Part shown: positions 51,027 to 53,957 of the stretch, piece by piece | Position numbering within the stretch: the first letter of the stretch is position 1 | How the letters are laid out: each line of letters opens with the position of its first letter | Source: a virus | Reading direction: 5' to 3' (one strand) | DNA length: 53,957 nucleotides | Virus record (IMG/VR): IMGVR_UViG_3300028388_005701 | Location: 1-53,957 of that record | Made by a program: the position numbers and the translations under genes | The notes under the pieces: model-generated | What the model saw: only the letters and a program-made list of their open reading frames with translations | Database searches by the model: none | What the model was told of the DNA's origin: nothing

Positions 51027-51362
51027 CTTACCAGATTGTCTGGAAGACAATAGTATATTCTTGCGATACTTATCAAACTGTATTAGGCAGGTTTTTTGGT
51101 AATCTCTGAGCTTAACTATCCTTATACCCTCATCAGTCATCACATTAGCATAATTTTCACCAAAGTATATAGGATCTAATGCACATTTAGCTTTCTCTTT
51201 TAACTCAAGGGATGTGTACCCGTAGTTAATGTCAGGCGCTCTCAGTGCGGTATTGTTTTTAAAGAATGGTGTTTCTTTCGGTTTTACTCCGTTTTTTTCT
51301 ATGCTTCTTAAGAGTTCTTCGACCTTTGCGGTGGTCCAAACTTTATTGGACGATATTACCAT
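50847..51362 (-). CDS. terL: large terminase, N-terminal half with N-terminal split intein
   Basis: 171 residues. The first 112 are the start of a T4-type large terminase: FGENYANVMTDEGIRIVKLR, DYQKTCLIQFDKYR and NILLSSRQSGK, which ends inside Walker A. Residue 113 is Cys, opening the intein. Without the ATPase core this half cannot work alone; it must trans-splice with the product of 46884-48905. Its start overlaps the upstream gene by 20 bases, its end overlaps the exonuclease gene by 40. Confidence 0.9.
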   Translation of the reverse strand: MVISSNKVWTTAKVEELLRSIEKNGVKPKETPFFKNNTALRAPDINYGYTSLELKEKAKCALDPIYFGENYANVMTDEGIRIVKLRDYQKTCLIQFDKYRKNILLSSRQSGKCVAWDTTIDVEINGINKTIPIYKLYKMGSNRYTIEFLLMDLINYLRSWRHWIKTFFSLT

Positions 51363-53268
51363 TATTTAGTATTTTCAGTAGTTGATTAGTATCAAGCCTC
51401 AATTTACCTGCCAGCCTGCTGGCATTTATATCATTAACAACTTTACCATCATTAATCACTAAGTTATCAACATCTGTATTTTCGTATATCTTGGTGAATT
51501 TTCTAGACATAAACACCATAAAGGATTCTCTCAGATCACGCAGGTTGGCCAATCTAACACCATCAATATTTTCTCTGATTTCATATATCCAGCTGTAATT
51601 TTCACTAACAGCCAGCCTGTTGACATCGACACCATTTACAGAGATAATGGGTGTACCAGACTCATTAAAAGAGACAGTATTATAATTACCACCGACATCC
51701 TTACAATAAGCTACTATGCTGCCAGCTTCCGGCATTTCAGAACATTCAATGAGTATATTAGTACCCTCAGTTATTAGCGTGCTGAAGGCTTTGTATTCAA
51801 AAGCTATTGAATTATCAGTTAGCAAGCCCATGATACCAGACAGCTCACCAACTGCATCGCAGCCAGTAACAATCACCAATCCATAATGGCTGCTGTTAAC
51901 GTCGTTGTCCAGCACCATGATGTTATCTGGGTTTATATCGTAATAATCACTATTCTTTACTAGGTATTTATACAGATCACTGCCATTCTTGAAAGAATTA
52001 TGATCAACCAGTATTGACCAGTTATCAATCTCGGATATGTTCGGATGTCTTAGTATTTCACTGGCATTGTTGATATGAGATATAGCACCAAGATCATAAG
52101 ATTCATTGGCGGCTACCTGCCCCTCAGGATTACCAGCATCACCATTTAATTCAGCATCGGTTTTACCTTTACGACCATCTGTGTACAAAATACCACCCTC
52201 TCTATCCTTGCGTATCTCCAAACTTAATTCATTTGGTACAAGATGCCCAATATTGATGTGAGATATGTTATACTTGCTAGTCATATCGTCTATCTTGCTG
52301 ACCGCCTCAAGGTATTGGTCATTGCTTATGAGAGGCACAATAGTAGACTCCCATTCATCATCAAATGAGGACTGGTTATCACCAAGATGCTTACTGAGTT
52401 CAGACCTTATCTGCATGAAGGAATGCAGTTGGTGGTTTTCACCAAATAGTGCTATGTCCTTTAGTTCGCCAATGGCCGCTGATAGTTCTTCTTCATTCAT
52501 CTTGTTAGCAGCAGCATATATACTCATACTGCCAGTCGGATCATGCTTATTAAGATAAGAGTCCATTATAACATCGAATTTGTTCCTGCTATCATCTGTT
52601 ACCACATAGTCCAGGTATTCAAGATATCTAGCCATTTCGCTAATATCGGCGCTGGGTGTGTAGTCAGTTCTGGCGAATTTTTTAGTCATCTCCTTAATAG
52701 CCATACGCTGCTCATGCTTATCATCAAGCACATTGAATCCGACATCATTGCCAACAGAATCCAGCAATCTCAAGAATTTATCAGTAGCATCACCCTCGTA
52801 GTCATCAGTAGAGAAATCAACCTCTGGGAATTCATCTTGTAAATCCACTAATCCATCGTTGAATTTATCTACCATCTCCTTGGTTATATCACTGGACTTA
52901 TACTTTTCTCTGTCGCCATTCAACACCTCCATAGAGTTATCGTTGAACAACTTTAATAGTTTAGTCTTAGTGTAGGCAATCTTTTTCTTGGGTGTCTCAC
53001 CACTAGCTTCATTAAGCGGATTCAGACCACCTATCTGCCCGACTGCTTGGAGGACTTTTAGAAAGGCATCTGTGGGTTCACCCTCGTAATCGTCAACCTC
53101 AAAATCAGTGTCTGGGTGCTTTTTCTTAAGCTGATCCATTTCTTTCTTGAACAAGTTGACCATAGCATCAGTTATATCTGATTCCTTATATTTCTCTCTT
53201 TTACCATCTGCAATCTCTATGGAGTTTTTGTTAAGGAGACCAAGCAATGTCTTTTTATCATACTTCAT
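51343..53268 (-). CDS. repeat-containing protein of unknown function, 641 aa
   Basis: Two N-terminal repeats of about 85 residues: LLGLLNKNSIEIADGKREKY..SDIT...DYEG and LLKLFNDNSMEVLNGDREKY..SDIT...DYEG. After repeat one comes NPLNEASGE, a prohead-protease-like site LNE/A; later AANESYD. The rest is acidic and mixed. Expression just ahead of terminase suggests a head or packaging role, possibly processed in the prohead. No family recognised. Confidence 0.68.
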   Translation of the reverse strand: MKYDKKTLLGLLNKNSIEIADGKREKYKESDITDAMVNLFKKEMDQLKKKHPDTDFEVDDYEGEPTDAFLKVLQAVGQIGGLNPLNEASGETPKKKIAYTKTKLLKLFNDNSMEVLNGDREKYKSSDITKEMVDKFNDGLVDLQDEFPEVDFSTDDYEGDATDKFLRLLDSVGNDVGFNVLDDKHEQRMAIKEMTKKFARTDYTPSADISEMARYLEYLDYVVTDDSRNKFDVIMDSYLNKHDPTGSMSIYAAANKMNEEELSAAIGELKDIALFGENHQLHSFMQIRSELSKHLGDNQSSFDDEWESTIVPLISNDQYLEAVSKIDDMTSKYNISHINIGHLVPNELSLEIRKDREGGILYTDGRKGKTDAELNGDAGNPEGQVAANESYDLGAISHINNASEILRHPNISEIDNWSILVDHNSFKNGSDLYKYLVKNSDYYDINPDNIMVLDNDVNSSHYGLVIVTGCDAVGELSGIMGLLTDNSIAFEYKAFSTLITEGTNILIECSEMPEAGSIVAYCKDVGGNYNTVSFNESGTPIISVNGVDVNRLAVSENYSWIYEIRENIDGVRLANLRDLRESFMVFMSRKFTKIYENTDVDNLVINDGKVVNDINASRLAGKLRLDTNQLLKILNNGNIVQ

Positions 53269-53294
53269 TGGTAATTGTTTTATTGACAGACTCT

Positions 53295-53957
53295 TTATTG
53301 TATTTCATTCATTTTTTTCAACTTATCTATGGATTTGTCATAGGAATTACCCATAACAATTACCGAAATGATAAGATCCTTGATATGGGATATGGTCATA
53401 TCCTCGGTATCGTTGACCCACCTCTTTATGTTTATTGATTCAATATCGGATGGTTTTAATTTACCTCTAATAAAGAATTCCCTAACTTCTGGGTTTGGGG
53501 TTGAAATCTCGTATAAAGAATCAAACCTGGAAGGCCTATTCTTTATATTCATGGGTATCTTATCTATATAATTGGTGGTAGCAATATAACAAATGTTGTC
53601 GACCTGCAGGTTACCGTCCAATAAGGTCAAAAACTGCTTGAGGCTATTGTAGCTAATAAAGGAGTCAAGTTCCTCTATGATAGCCAATATCGGTTTGTCA
53701 GGCTCAAGCTGTCTTATAGTGGTGACCATTGGTATGAACCTACCAAGATCTTCAACATTAAGCACTATGCCATCGTACTCATCAATTATGCGATCGCACA
53801 TCAAGTTGATAATAGTAGTTTTACCAGTACCTTGCATACCATGCATTAAAATACCACGTTTATAAGTAATACCATATTCAGCGTACTTATCTCTTCTGCC
53901 CCAAAACACTTCCAATTCATTAATAATCTCCTGTGTAGTGGGGTCAGGCATGGTAAA
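53295..53957 (-). CDS. AAA+ ATPase (5' partial)
   Basis: The frame runs to the window edge; the ATG at 53951 is probably internal. Walker A GMQGTGKTT, Walker B ILAIIEELD, sensor 1 IATTNYIDKIP and an arginine-finger candidate NRPSRFD are all present, as in the BCS1/FtsH-like AAA clade. The enzyme would remodel proteins or nucleic-acid complexes; adjacency to terminase and the repeat protein may mean a role in head morphogenesis or DNA metabolism. Confidence 0.8.
   Translation of the reverse strand, partial: FTMPDPTTQEIINELEVFWGRRDKYAEYGITYKRGILMHGMQGTGKTTIINLMCDRIIDEYDGIVLNVEDLGRFIPMVTTIRQLEPDKPILAIIEELDSFISYNSLKQFLTLLDGNLQVDNICYIATTNYIDKIPMNIKNRPSRFDSLYEISTPNPEVREFFIRGKLKPSDIESINIKRWVNDTEDMTISHIKDLIISVIVMGNSYDKSIDKLKKMNEIQ

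Noticed and set aside
1-53957. tRNA genes
   Set aside because: No cloverleaf with a convincing T-loop (GGTTCRANYCC-like) and CCA-proximal stem was found by eye in the intergenic gaps; a tRNA search program could still find a divergent one.

Overview
The window is a stretch of a large tailed-phage genome (Caudoviricetes, T4-like contractile-tail type). The T4-type genes present are: a gp23-like major capsid protein, a gp21-like prohead protease fused to a gp22-like scaffold, the gp17-like large terminase, a gp18-like tail sheath, a gp19-like tail tube, a gp44-like clamp loader ATPase with a possible gp62 partner, and a T4 RNase H/FEN-type 5' nuclease. A Bacteroidota host is inferred from A-rich start contexts with little Shine-Dalgarno sequence, several short lipoproteins with SCN/SCS-type lipoboxes, and a FlgJ/GH73-type glucosaminidase lysin. 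No ribosomal RNA, convincing tRNA, CRISPR array or insertion sequence was seen.

Layout: 1-1.2 kb (+) small membrane/lipoproteins and a NADAR enzyme. 1.3-8.0 kb (mostly -) accessory genes, several visibly broken: a decayed formyltransferase, a DUF262 gene cut by a 14-bp tandem duplication, and a frameshifted small gene. 8.1-20.8 kb (-) is an array of small genes whose products mostly begin with MK(K/R)LPKF followed by INES-like sites. 20.8-22.9 kb holds a Vsr-like homing endonuclease. 23.2-26.7 kb (-) is the capsid module. 26.8-35.2 kb (+) is an HD hydrolase, lipoproteins and secreted proteins, then clamp loader, lysin, 5' nuclease and Nudix. 35.1-42.4 kb (-) is a RuvC-like resolvase, an ADP-ribosyltransferase-like protein, and unknowns including an 837-residue protein. 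42.9-46.6 kb (-) is tail tube and sheath. 46.9-53.95 kb (-) is the fractured terminase locus, a repeat-containing protein and an AAA+ ATPase.

Two systems stand out. First, the terminase gene is split in two, each half ending or beginning in part of an intein that interrupts the Walker A lysine/threonine junction. The break lies between intein blocks A and B (an atypical split), and an exonuclease, a phosphoesterase and a duplicated holin lie between the halves, so active terminase should need protein trans-splicing. Second, at least 13 intact genes, one nonsense-interrupted gene and one vestige share a short N-terminal tag ending in (I/L/V)xE followed by S or A. This resembles the capsid-targeting sequences of T4 internal head proteins, and the same site occurs in the major capsid protein and protease/scaffold of this phage. 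The array, which includes a Nudix hydrolase and a large protein with possible ADP-ribosyltransferase character under looser tags, is best read as a set of packaged and possibly injected proteins. Separate Nudix, ADP-ribosyltransferase-like and NADAR genes suggest interest in NAD/ADP-ribose chemistry.

Several genes carry frameshifts or stops (tail sheath, DUF262, formyltransferase, one tag-bearing gene, two small genes). Some are clearly real mutations (tandem duplication, internal deletions). Single-base frameshifts could also be assembly errors.
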